Below are positions 7,610-15,284 of a stretch of 64,000 nucleotides of DNA, one piece after another (positions within the stretch are counted from its first letter, which is position 1; the number at the start of each line of letters is the position of its first letter). The translations under genes were made by a program, and so were the position numbers. The stretch is from NCBI RefSeq assembly GCF_010468565.1, contig NZ_WUEG01000002.1, positions 1 through 64,000 on the forward strand, in the 5' to 3' direction. The stretch is from Allomuricauda sp. TY007. GTDB lineage: Bacteria; Bacteroidota; Bacteroidia; Flavobacteriales; Flavobacteriaceae. The notes beneath the pieces were generated by a model that saw only the letters and a program-made list of their open reading frames with translations, was not told where the DNA came from and did no database searches.

Positions 7610-8947
7610 ATGTCTGAAACAAACAGAATAGAATACAAAGAAAAATTAACCAGAGACCTGGATTTGGAAAAGGAAGTGATTGCTTTCCTCAATTATTTGG
7701 AAGGCGGGTTAATTTACTTAGGCATTGATAAGCAAGGGAAAGTACTTGGTGTAGATGATATTGACAGTGATATGCTTAAAATCAAAGACCGTATCAAAAA
7801 CAATATTGCTCCTTCGGCCATGGGTTTATTTGATGTAGTGGCTGAAGAACGTGACGGTAAAGACATTATCAAGATTATTGTTGCCGGTGGAAGTGAAAAG
7901 CCCTATTTCAAAAAGAAATACGGCATGACCGAAAAAGGCTGTTTTATTCGTGTAGGCACAGCGGCCGAACCCATGCCGCAAGCTATGATTGATAAACTTT
8001 TCGCCAGCCGTACACGTAATTCAATAGGAAAAATAAAATCGCATCGCCAGGACTTAAGTTTTGAGCAGCTACATATCTATTATCAGGAGAATGGTAAACC
8101 TCTTAACAAACAGTTTAAAAAGAATTTAGAACTACTTACCGAAGACGGTTTCCTTAACTATGCAGCCTACCTTTTAGCAGATGTAAACAATGTATCTATT
8201 AAAGTTGCTAAATATAAAGGCCTAGATCGGGTAGACCTTCTTGAAAATAATGAATATGGATATTGCTCGCTCATTAAGGCCACAAAAAGTGTACTGGATA
8301 AAATTGCAGTAGAAAATACAACTTTTGCGACCATTACATCAAAAGAACGTATTGAGCGAAAGTTATGGAATCCTGTAGCCTTGCGTGAAGCTATATATAA
8401 TGCCATAGTACATAATGACTACACCCGAGAAGTACCACCTAAGTTTGAAATATTTGACGACAGGATTGAAATAACATCTGCCGGTTCCTTACCGGACGGA
8501 CTTAGCAAAGAAGATTTTTTTGAAGGCGTTTCTATGCCGAGGAATAAGGAGCTAATGCGTATATACAGGGATTTGGATTTGGTAGAGCAACTGGGCTCTG
8601 GCGTTCCACGGATTTTAAAGAGTTACGGAAAGGAATGTTTCCGGTTTATGGATAACTTTACCAGAATGACTTTTCCTTCTTCTGAAAAAATCACCGAACA
8701 AGTTACCGAACAAGTTACCGAACAAGTTACCGAACAAGTTTCAAAATTACTTTCTGTAATAGGTAGGGATGAAACTACAACGGCAGAATTAATGACAAAG
8801 TTAGACATGAGGCATCGTCCAACATTTTTATATAATTATTTACAGCCGGCACTTGATGCAAAATTGATTGAAATGACAATCCCGGATAAACCGAAAAGCA
8901 GTAAGCAACGATATAGGTTAACGGAAAAGGGAAAACAGATTAAGTAA
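7610..8947 (+). CDS. AlbA_2 (Schlafen-type) / HATPase_c_4 transcriptional regulator
   Basis: The 445-residue protein has an N-terminal AlbA_2 domain (about 5-125; EYKEKL, GGLIYLGIDKQGKVLGVDD), a C-terminal RecG-like HATPase_c_4 module (N-box REAIYNAIVHNDY, then FDDRIEITSAGSLP and GSGVPRIL, about 255-345), a TEQV tetrapeptide repeated four times (362-377) and a final winged-helix (about 380-440). Members are usually annotated as ATP-binding or putative DNA-binding regulators; the biochemical role is unsettled. The start is ATG 7610 (MSETNRIEYKE), since the extension upstream is hydrophobic and atypical. It is monocistronic, AT-richer than the mobilization genes, and probably cargo acquired separately. 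Confidence 0.72.
   Translation: MSETNRIEYKEKLTRDLDLEKEVIAFLNYLEGGLIYLGIDKQGKVLGVDDIDSDMLKIKDRIKNNIAPSAMGLFDVVAEERDGKDIIKIIVAGGSEKPYFKKKYGMTEKGCFIRVGTAAEPMPQAMIDKLFASRTRNSIGKIKSHRQDLSFEQLHIYYQENGKPLNKQFKKNLELLTEDGFLNYAAYLLADVNNVSIKVAKYKGLDRVDLLENNEYGYCSLIKATKSVLDKIAVENTTFATITSKERIERKLWNPVALREAIYNAIVHNDYTREVPPKFEIFDDRIEITSAGSLPDGLSKEDFFEGVSMPRNKELMRIYRDLDLVEQLGSGVPRILKSYGKECFRFMDNFTRMTFPSSEKITEQVTEQVTEQVTEQVSKLLSVIGRDETTTAELMTKLDMRHRPTFLYNYLQPALDAKLIEMTIPDKPKSSKQRYRLTEKGKQIK
8693..8740 (+). repeat. In-frame 12-bp tandem repeat
   Basis: ACCGAACAAGTT is present four times without a mismatch, encoding TEQV four times between the ATPase and winged-helix parts of the AlbA_2 protein. A multiple of three means copy-number change would alter linker length without a frameshift. 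Confidence 0.85.
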
Positions 8948-9020
8948 CTTTAATGGTGATTTTATTAATTTCTATTTGAATATGTCCTATCAGTCAAAAA
9001 ATGAAAAAGATATTACCGGC

Positions 9021-9311
9021 TCAAAAAAACAGCACTAATTTTTTGTTTCCCATTTGTACGTCATACCTTGTTAACCCCTGTAAAATAAGGAAATTTACAT
9101 ATTGCATCAGGGTTTTTCCGGAACTCCCTTTGTTAAGGCCATATTTCTTGTGTAGCCCAGATTTTAGGATTTTCCAATCTTTTCCGGCTTCTGGGTCAGC
9201 TATGTGGTCGGCCAAACGCTAATTGAGTAATTTTTGGTGCTCTAACGATATTTCTAAATGCTCTTCTTCCTGATATGTTTCTACAAGGGCCAATATCAAG
9301 GGGCAAAAGGT
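9021..9311 (-). pseudogene. Decayed gene fragment behind the integrase
   Basis: Directly after the integrase stop, and in the same frame, the minus strand reads a plausible coding stretch (LALVETYQEEEHLEISLEHQ...LLN), a TAG at about 9219-9221, and then RLADHIADPEAGKDWKIL... to a TGA at 9021. The amino acid composition on both sides of the TAG looks genuine and continuous, so this is probably the remnant of one gene. I do not recognise the family. Confidence 0.35.
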
Positions 9312-10541
9312 TTAAGCGTTTTTTGACTTGATCTTTTCTTGAAAGCTCAATTTCTTTTTTAACAATTGCATATCTTCACTGACCTTTCGGTTCAATATTT
9401 TTGCATAATGCTGCGTGGTTCGGAGTGATTTGTGCCCCAGCATCTTGCTTACAGACTCAATGGAGACGCCATTGGAAAGTGTCACGGTAGTCGCAAAAGT
9501 ATGTCTGGCCAAATGGGTGGTCAGGTGTTTATTGATTCCGCTTAGATCCGCTATTTCCTTTAAATAGGCATTCATTTTTTGATTGGTCAATACGGGTAGC
9601 ACCTTTTTATCTACAAGTAAGGGGCTATGCTCGTATTTTTCAAGAATCATCAATGCTGTTGGAAGAACGGGAATGTTACTTTTTGTTTTTGTCTTGGTAC
9701 GTTTGGTGTTGATCCATAAATCCCCGTCAATCCCTATCACAAAATCGTCATGTGTCAATTTTTTCACATCCGCATAGGCCAATCCGGTAAAGCAACAGAA
9801 AACAAAACAATCCCTTACATGCTCTAACCGTTCATTTGTAAAAGGATGATTCATTAGTCGTTGAAGCTCTTCATCAGTCAGGAATTCTCGTTCTACAGTT
9901 TTTAATCGGGCTTTCCAATTGGCAAAGGGGTCTGTTTTGATCCAGCCATTTGCATAAGCGATCCTTATGATTTTTTTAAAGTTCACCACATATTTGATGG
10001 CCGTGTTATGGCTGCACTTTCTTTTTGTCTTTAGATAATATTCAAAACCTGAAATAAATGAATGATCTACATCTACGACAGGAATATCTTTCTTTCGAAG
10101 TTCGATCTGTAAATATTCGGCCAGATGACTTTTTGCTGTTTTGTAACGTTCTGCTGTACCAGGAGCAAAATCTTTTCCAACTAATTTTTCAACCCTGTCA
10201 TTGTGCTCTTGAAAGATTTCCAATAACATTTTTGAGGGCTTATCCGCACCTAGGTAAGAATTTTTAAGTGACACAGCAGTCAATGGTCGGCCCTTGTCTT
10301 TCAATTTATCCGCATGCCGAAATAGGTCGGTCCGTATTTTCATTAATTGCGAATTCAGTTGACGTACTTCTTGCGAGAACCCTAACACCTTCCCATTGGT
10401 GGCATCCCAAGTGTTGGGATAAATTTTGCGGCCCGTGCTGAATTCGGAACGCTTTCCATTTACCGTGATTCTGATGTATATCATTGCCCGGCCTACTTTG
10501 TCGGTTTTGTGCTTTTTGATGTAGAATAAGAGAGATAACAT
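9312..10541 (-). CDS. int: Tyrosine recombinase / integrase (Bacteroidota type)
   Basis: The 409-residue protein has an N-terminal arm-binding domain (IYIRITVNGKRSEFSTG, about 20-37), a SAM-like core-binding domain (about 105-205) and a catalytic domain with HLARHTF (the HxxR box), LGHKSLRTTQHY and the nucleophile Tyr at about 379. The first catalytic arginine of the classical family is replaced (TGLAYADV instead of TGLR), as in IntDOT-like enzymes. It should integrate and excise the element at the tRNA-Ser 3' end. It reads away from the tRNA, and an arm-type repeat lies immediately upstream of its start (10543-10554), so binding may also repress its own transcription (inference). Confidence 0.88.
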   Translation of the reverse strand: MLSLLFYIKKHKTDKVGRAMIYIRITVNGKRSEFSTGRKIYPNTWDATNGKVLGFSQEVRQLNSQLMKIRTDLFRHADKLKDKGRPLTAVSLKNSYLGADKPSKMLLEIFQEHNDRVEKLVGKDFAPGTAERYKTAKSHLAEYLQIELRKKDIPVVDVDHSFISGFEYYLKTKRKCSHNTAIKYVVNFKKIIRIAYANGWIKTDPFANWKARLKTVEREFLTDEELQRLMNHPFTNERLEHVRDCFVFCCFTGLAYADVKKLTHDDFVIGIDGDLWINTKRTKTKTKSNIPVLPTALMILEKYEHSPLLVDKKVLPVLTNQKMNAYLKEIADLSGINKHLTTHLARHTFATTVTLSNGVSIESVSKMLGHKSLRTTQHYAKILNRKVSEDMQLLKKKLSFQEKIKSKNA

Positions 10542-10542
10542 A

Positions 10543-10691
10543 AAAGGGACACCTATTTTAACATTATTTGCCTTGAAATTAGTAAAAAAATATTAAAAAA
10601 TAATCCCTGTAATATGTTGATTAATAATATTTTAAATGATATTAGGTGTCCCTTTTTGGTGAGATTGCAGGTGACACCGAATTGGGCACCT
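10543..10691. repeat. Integrase arm-type sites, right end
   Basis: AAAGGGACACCT at 10543-10554 is repeated in perfect inverse orientation at 10644-10655 (AGGTGTCCCTTT). A 20-bp site, TGACACCGAATTGGGCACCT, lies at 10672-10691 and matches the left-end site at 1264-1283 in 17 of 20 positions. Several ATGATAT-type palindromes follow (10695-10728) and may bind the excisionase. Confidence 0.6.
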
Positions 10692-10736
10692 ATTAGGATG
10701 ATATTAAATGATATCATTTGATATCAAAAAAAATAA

Positions 10737-10768
10737 AAACCCTGTAAATCAATAATTTACAGGGTTTC
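10737..10768 (-). terminator. Terminator of tRNA-Ser
   Basis: The perfect stem AACCCTGTAAAT/ATTTACAGGGTT around a short loop is followed on the minus strand by a T-rich tract (TTTTTATTTTTTT). It lies about 25 nt past the tRNA 3' end, inside the element, so the element supplied a new terminator. Confidence 0.75.
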
Positions 10769-10790
10769 TTGTTTTGAGATGATGTCTCTC

Positions 10791-10805
10791 AGCGGAGGAA
10801 GAGGG
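10791..10805. repeat. Right attachment site (attR) in tRNA-Ser
   Basis: The 15-mer AGCGGAGGAAGAGGG overlaps the last 13 nt of tRNA-Ser (minus strand) and matches 1189-1203 exactly. Integration here restores a functional tRNA. Confidence 0.75.
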
Positions 10806-10877
10806 ATTCGAACCCCCGGAGGTGTGACCCTCAACAGTTTTCAAGACTGCCGCATTCGACCACTCTGCCATTCCTCC
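10793..10877 (-). tRNA. tRNA-Ser (UGA)
   Basis: The 85-nt gene begins GGAGGAATGGCAGAGTGG. Its 5' end GGAGGAA pairs with TTCCTCC at the 3' end, the discriminator is G, the anticodon loop CTTGAAA gives anticodon TGA, and there is a long variable arm (serine class) before GGTTCGAATCC. CCA is not encoded. It is the integration target of the mobile element. Confidence 0.95.
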
Positions 10878-10887
10878 TAAGCGGGTG

Positions 10888-10918
10888 CAAATATATAAAG
10901 CTTTTTCTTATCCCAAAA
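10888..10918 (-). promoter_or_regulatory. Promoter of tRNA-Ser
   Basis: On the minus strand TTTTG, 18 bp, then TATATTTG match the Bacteroidota housekeeping promoter (TTG-N(17-23)-TAnnTTTG). The -7 box ends 10 nt before the tRNA 5' end. Confidence 0.75.
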
Positions 10919-11018
10919 GACCTTTTTGCATTATTGTTTAAATCGGAGGAATAAAACATTTTGTACATTCCCCATTTAAAGTTTGACAAAATCAGTATGC
11001 CGTTCAAAACAATGGTTA

Positions 11019-11026
11019 TACCTTTG
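11019..11026 (+). promoter_or_regulatory. TAnnTTTG box before the exporter gene
   Basis: TACCTTTG fits the Bacteroidota -7 consensus and ends 4 nt before the chosen ATG, implying an almost leaderless transcript. No good TTG is found at the proper distance, so support is moderate. Confidence 0.4.
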
Positions 11027-11030
11027 TATT

Positions 11031-11783
11031 ATGCTAGAATGGTACCACTATTTGCTCTTGGTGGCTGTAGGTTTTGCAGTAGGATTTATAAACACCGTGG
11101 CAGGAGGTGGTTCTCTGTTGTCACTGCCTACACTTATCTTCTTGGGATTGCCCCCAGCCGTGGCCAATGGTACCAATAGGGTTGCTATAGTGATTCAAAC
11201 TGCAATGGCAACGGCCGGTTTTAAGAGCAAGGGCATTTCCACCTATCCCTTTAATGTTTATCTTGGAATTTCTGCCTTTTTAGGCTCCATTATAGGTGCC
11301 TATATTGCAGTGGACATTGATGGCGAAACCTTTAATAGGATTTTGGCCATTGTTATGTTGACCGTGGTGCTCATCATTATTTTTAAGCCAAAGATGAGAA
11401 TAGGAGAAATGCAGGAACGCCTCACAGGTAAATATTTATGGGTGAGTATGATCGTATTTTTCTTTTTTGGGATCTACGGTGGTTTTATCAATGCCGGACT
11501 TGGTTTTTTAATGCTGCTATTTTTGCATTATTTTAATCAGATGAACCTCGTGAGGTCCAATGCCACCAAGGTTGCCGTGGTGTTCATTTACATGCTTGCA
11601 GCTTTGGCTGTTTTTGCATTTAACGATAAAATTGATTGGAAATTGGGATTGGTGCTGGCCATAGGAAATGGTTCTGGAGCATGGTTCGCCAGTAGGTTCT
11701 CCGTAAAAAAAGGGGACGGATTTATAAAAACATTTTTAGTGATAGCCGTAGTTTTGATGGCCATCAAACTATGGTTCTTTTAA
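11031..11783 (+). CDS. TauE/SafE (TSUP) family membrane exporter
   Basis: The 250-residue polytopic protein has the TSUP signature near its N-terminus (VGFAVGFINTVAGGGSLLSL, then LPPAVANGTNRVAI) and a second internal repeat (FGIYGGFINAGLGFLM, LVRSNATKVAVV), typical of the two-fold symmetric family with about eight helices. TSUP proteins move sulfite, sulfonates or other organic anions; the substrate here is unknown. The start is ATG 11031 (MLEWYHYLL), because the longer frame adds non-conserved residues lying upstream of the -7 box. An aminotransferase follows 14 nt downstream and is probably cotranscribed. Confidence 0.82.
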   Translation: MLEWYHYLLLVAVGFAVGFINTVAGGGSLLSLPTLIFLGLPPAVANGTNRVAIVIQTAMATAGFKSKGISTYPFNVYLGISAFLGSIIGAYIAVDIDGETFNRILAIVMLTVVLIIIFKPKMRIGEMQERLTGKYLWVSMIVFFFFGIYGGFINAGLGFLMLLFLHYFNQMNLVRSNATKVAVVFIYMLAALAVFAFNDKIDWKLGLVLAIGNGSGAWFASRFSVKKGDGFIKTFLVIAVVLMAIKLWFF

Positions 11784-11797
11784 AATAAAATATAAGT

Positions 11798-12991
11798 ATG
11801 CCAGGATTTGAACTTTTTGGAGATAAGGAAAGAAAAGAAGTACAAGACGTTATGGACTCTGGAGTGTTGATGCGCTACGGATTCGATGCGATGCGAAACG
11901 GACATTGGAAAACAAAAGAATTAGAAAGCGGTTTGGCAGAAAAAATGCAGTCCAAATATGCACATGTCGTAAGTAGCGGTACAGCTGCACTAACAGTTGC
12001 TTTGGCCAGTGCAGGAGTTGGAGCGGGAGATGAGGTGATTATGCCCACTTTTACTTTTGTGGCCAGTTTTGAATCCATTCTGGCTTTGGGTGCCGTCCCC
12101 GTTTTAGTTGACATTGATGATACCCTTACTTTGAAACCAGAAGCGGTGGAAAAGGCCATCACCCCGAGAACCAAAGTGGTAATGCCTGTACATATGTGCG
12201 GTTCCATGGCCAATTTAGATGCCTTGAAAGCCATTTGTGACAAACATGGACTTTTATTACTGGAAGATGCATGTCAAGCTATTGGAGGCACCTACAACGG
12301 GAAACCTTTGGGAAGCATAGGCGATTTAGGCTGTTTTTCTTTTGATTATGTAAAGACCATTACCTGTGGGGAGGGTGGCGCCGTTATCACCAATAATGAA
12401 AATTATTACGAAAACGCCCATAAATATTCAGATCACGGTCACGATCATGTTGGAAATAATCGGGGAGCCGAGGAACACCCGTTTTTAGGATATAATTTCC
12501 GAATTTCCGAGATGAATGCTGCCGTAGGACTAGCTCAGCTTGCCCGTTTGGATGAGTTTATTGCCATTCAAAAAAGAAATTACACAATTTTACGAGAAGC
12601 ATTGTCAAACATTCCAGAAGTTGTTTTTAGAACTGTTCCAGATGGGGGAGAAGAGAACTATTCTTTTCTGAACTTCTTTATGCCCACGGAGGAATTGGCT
12701 CAGGTGGCTCATCAAGAATTGATTGAAGCAGGAGTAGATGGATGTTTTTATTGGTACGACAATAACTGGCACTACTACAAAAAATGGGAACATTTGACCG
12801 AAATGAAATCCTTGGGCAAACCCCCAAAGGATATCATTGAGTCATTACCCGATTACAAAAAAGCTGATTTTTCTGAATCCGATAAATGGATGTCCAGAAA
12901 TATCTCCTGCTTGATCAAATTGGGATGGTCGGAAAAAGAAGTGGCCGAACGTGCCAAAAAAATGGTGACGGCCATAAAATCTTCTATATAA
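11798..12991 (+). CDS. DegT/DnrJ/EryC1/StrS family aminotransferase
   Basis: The 397-residue PLP-dependent fold type I enzyme shows the phosphate-binding SSGTAALTVAL (about 60-70), LLLEDACQAIGG with the PLP-contacting Asp (about 154-165) and the Schiff-base lysine in SFDYVKTITCGEGG (about Lys188). The family transaminates keto-sugars or similar ketones using Glu or Gln as donor. No nucleotide-sugar genes are nearby, so the substrate cannot be named. The SFDYVKTIT version and a C-terminus containing YWYDNNWHYYKKW suggest a subfamily distinct from the classic sugar enzymes. It lies 14 nt behind the TauE-like gene. Confidence 0.82.
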   Translation: MPGFELFGDKERKEVQDVMDSGVLMRYGFDAMRNGHWKTKELESGLAEKMQSKYAHVVSSGTAALTVALASAGVGAGDEVIMPTFTFVASFESILALGAVPVLVDIDDTLTLKPEAVEKAITPRTKVVMPVHMCGSMANLDALKAICDKHGLLLLEDACQAIGGTYNGKPLGSIGDLGCFSFDYVKTITCGEGGAVITNNENYYENAHKYSDHGHDHVGNNRGAEEHPFLGYNFRISEMNAAVGLAQLARLDEFIAIQKRNYTILREALSNIPEVVFRTVPDGGEENYSFLNFFMPTEELAQVAHQELIEAGVDGCFYWYDNNWHYYKKWEHLTEMKSLGKPPKDIIESLPDYKKADFSESDKWMSRNISCLIKLGWSEKEVAERAKKMVTAIKSSI

Positions 12992-13128
12992 ACATAGGGT
13001 TACTTGCTAGGATATTGGTATGACCGTTGTCGTCTTTATCAGGCGATATGGAACAATGAAAAGTTTTATTACGTTGGAATCCATTTGTAATGAAATCCTG
13101 AAACAAATTTAAGGCGAAGAACAACCCC

Positions 13129-13266
13129 AAATAGAAAAGAGCCTTGCCGTTATGGTCAAGACTCTTTTACGAGAACACTATATGAAAATGAAAAAATTAC
13201 TTTCTGATTAATTACAATGTAAATGTACCCCGCAACTCCACAATAGTGAAATTATTGTTGTGAAGT
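13129..13266. repeat. 140-bp repeat unit, copy A (hairpin plus conserved tail)
   Basis: A stem-loop (AAGAGCCTTGCC / GGTCAAGACTCTT) is followed by 50 bp (13155-13204) identical to copy B, and then by a diverged part ending GAAATTATTGTTGTGAAGT. The hairpin with T-runs on both strands can terminate transcription from the aminotransferase operon. On the plus strand the conserved part encodes a tiny frame beginning MKMKKLLS, which I do not call as a gene. Confidence 0.65.
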
Positions 13267-13714
13267 CACGTTTACTTGTTGTGATATGATGTTTTGTTGT
13301 AATTATTTAGCTGCTTTTTGCATGAGAACTGTTTATTCTGAAGGATTGTAACGACTGAAGAATCTGAGTTTCTCGCTATCCCCATTATACTGCGCTCAGG
13401 GTGACAGCTCGAAATGACCTGCGATAGAATTGGTGTGATTCGTGAAATTCGTGTCAGCCAATAAAGAACAATTTAAGAAGATTCTCCTAGCCAAGCAGTT
13501 GTCATTCCGTGCGATTGCTGAGCGAAGTACAACACGGAATCCATATGGTGAGACCCCGAAACCAGTTCAGGCTGACGCTTAGAAATGAATGGGGCAATCC
13601 TTTTTTTTGATTCTTAAATCAAAATTGAGAATCTTCGCAAAGCTCAGATGACACAGAACTGAATTAGAGTAATTTGTGGAATTCGTGTCAGGCTAAAAGT
13701 TCAGGGGTAGCCTT

Positions 13715-13853
13715 AAATAGAAAAGAGCCCTGCCACTTGGGTCAAGACTCTTTTACGAGAACACTATATGAAAATGAAAAAATTACTTTCGTTTATTATT
13801 ACATGGTAAAACTACCACGAGCATTCCCGTAAACGAAATTATTGTTGTGAAGT
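13715..13853. repeat. 140-bp repeat unit, copy B
   Basis: This has the same layout and orientation as copy A; the 50-bp core at 13741-13790 is identical. On the minus strand the hairpin ends in TTTTCTATTT and lies just past the stop of the serine hydrolase, so it is also a plausible terminator for that gene. Confidence 0.65.
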
Positions 13854-13899
13854 TCCCTATTCCTGTGGTTTTTTGGGAATTTTAGTATATCTCATCGAT

Positions 13900-15234
13900 T
13901 TAAGGTACTGCTTTCACGATGTTCGATAGCACGCCGTTTACATCAAAATAAGGTTCCTCTGCCAAACCTGTCCTAACAACGACCAAGTCTTTGGAAGGAA
14001 TCATAAATACATGTTGGCCTTCAAAACCATTGCAAGAAAACATATCCTTGGGCACATCGGGGTACTTACCTTCAGCGTTCAGCCAAAAGTGTGCCCCATA
14101 AATGCCATTAGAGTTTATGGTGGGCTTGGTAATGTAATCCACCCAAGTAGAATCAAACAGTTGCTCTCCGTTCCAATTGCCTCTATCCAAATACAACTGT
14201 CCAAAACGGGCCCAATCGCGTGTACTGGCCCATGCGTAGGAAGACCCAACATAGTTCCCTACAATGTCGGCCTCCAAAACCATAGTGTACATCCCAATTT
14301 TATCAATCAAGGCGGAGTAGGGGAAATCCAAATACTCTTGATGGCTTCTAAACTGTTGCCGTAGAATTCCAGATAACAGGTTGCTGGTGCCCGAAGAATA
14401 GTTCCAAACTTCCATAGGTTTAGCTATCGCTTTTTTATTACGTTGCGCTTGGGTCATATCACTATCTAAAAAAAGCATTCGGGTAACATCAGATATTCCC
14501 GTATAATCTTCGTCCCAAGCCAAACCACTTTGCATGCGGAGCAAATGGTTCAAGGTAATGTTTTTTCTTTCATCATCTTTCCATTCAGGAATAGGAGCGG
14601 GCCAGTCCATTTCCAATTTACCCTGATGTTCCAAAATTCCGTAGCAAGTGGCCAGCACACTCTTTGTCATGGACCAGCCCAAAATTGGGGTGTCTTTATC
14701 AAATCCATCAATATATTTTTCGGCAATCAAATGCCCCTTGTACAAAATGAGCATAGTCCGTGTCTTTTGTGTTTCGGGCTCGGCAAAAGCCATAGCGATT
14801 GCCTTATTGATTTGATCCATGTCCACTTCTGGCAGCACTGTATCCACTGGTGCCGCTTGCCCGTAGGGATAAGGAATAGTATCAGAGGCTTGGTTCCGTT
14901 GAGGTTTGATGGTCAATGCGTTTGGGTCGTAATCATCATTGATCAAAACCGCACCCAATCCATCGCGATGTACCGCTGTACGCTTCATCAGACCATAAAC
15001 GGTTGAAGAGGCGGATTCCTCGTTTTTATTCACCTCTGTCGAAGCAATCTCGATCAAAGGAGCACTATTATCATATTGGTTCATGCTAGCCGCGGAGCGA
15101 TTGGCTACAAAAACGCCAGATGCCACATTTTTGGCGGCATAACCGGAAATAATATTCAGTTTGGGATAATTCAGGTAAACAACTACTCCGATTACAACAA
15201 GGAGAAGCAGCAAAACACGCTTAAGTAGTTTCAT
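13900..15234 (-). CDS. Serine hydrolase, beta-lactamase class C family
   Basis: The 444-residue protein has an N-terminal membrane segment (LLKRVLLLLLVVIGVVVYL) and then a penicillin-binding-type alpha/beta-hydrolase domain: SxxK as SMTK at 188-191, the YxN-like element NYSSGTSN, and a C-terminal GAHFWLN region. The family includes esterases, DD-peptidases and beta-lactamases, so antibiotic resistance should not be assumed. The start is ATG 15234 (MKLLKR), giving a proper signal anchor. It is divergent from the pirin gene with a 50-bp shared promoter region. Confidence 0.78.
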   Translation of the reverse strand: MKLLKRVLLLLLVVIGVVVYLNYPKLNIISGYAAKNVASGVFVANRSAASMNQYDNSAPLIEIASTEVNKNEESASSTVYGLMKRTAVHRDGLGAVLINDDYDPNALTIKPQRNQASDTIPYPYGQAAPVDTVLPEVDMDQINKAIAMAFAEPETQKTRTMLILYKGHLIAEKYIDGFDKDTPILGWSMTKSVLATCYGILEHQGKLEMDWPAPIPEWKDDERKNITLNHLLRMQSGLAWDEDYTGISDVTRMLFLDSDMTQAQRNKKAIAKPMEVWNYSSGTSNLLSGILRQQFRSHQEYLDFPYSALIDKIGMYTMVLEADIVGNYVGSSYAWASTRDWARFGQLYLDRGNWNGEQLFDSTWVDYITKPTINSNGIYGAHFWLNAEGKYPDVPKDMFSCNGFEGQHVFMIPSKDLVVVRTGLAEEPYFDVNGVLSNIVKAVP

Positions 15235-15284
15235 GGTATAGTATGTATTTGTAACTTTCTGCATCTAAATATAAACATTTAAAC

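Larger units (their letters stand above)
1189..10805. mobile_element. Integrative mobilizable element in tRNA-Ser
   Basis: A 9.6-kb element is bounded by the identical 15-mer AGCGGAGGAAGAGGG at 1189-1203 and 10791-10805. The right copy is the 3' end of an intact tRNA-Ser; the left copy is only that fragment. A tyrosine recombinase reads inward from the tRNA end, and near-identical 20-bp arm-type sites lie inside each end. In order the cargo is a lipoprotein, an HTH/excisionase-like protein, a helicase, a Toprim primase, a MobC-like protein, a relaxase, a DUF6730-like protein and an AlbA_2 regulator. No conjugation (Tra) genes are present, so it would rely on a helper for transfer. Confidence 0.8.
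12992..13899. other. Gene-free repeat-filled interval
   Basis: No credible gene is seen. It holds two copies of a 140-bp unit (listed separately) and fragments of dispersed repeats: GCGCTCAGGGTGACAG at about 13391, GAAATTCGTGTCAGCC at about 13445, a GTCATTCCGTGCGATT / CACGGAATC hairpin at about 13501-13541, and GGAATTCGTGTCAGGC at about 13679. Confidence 0.6.
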
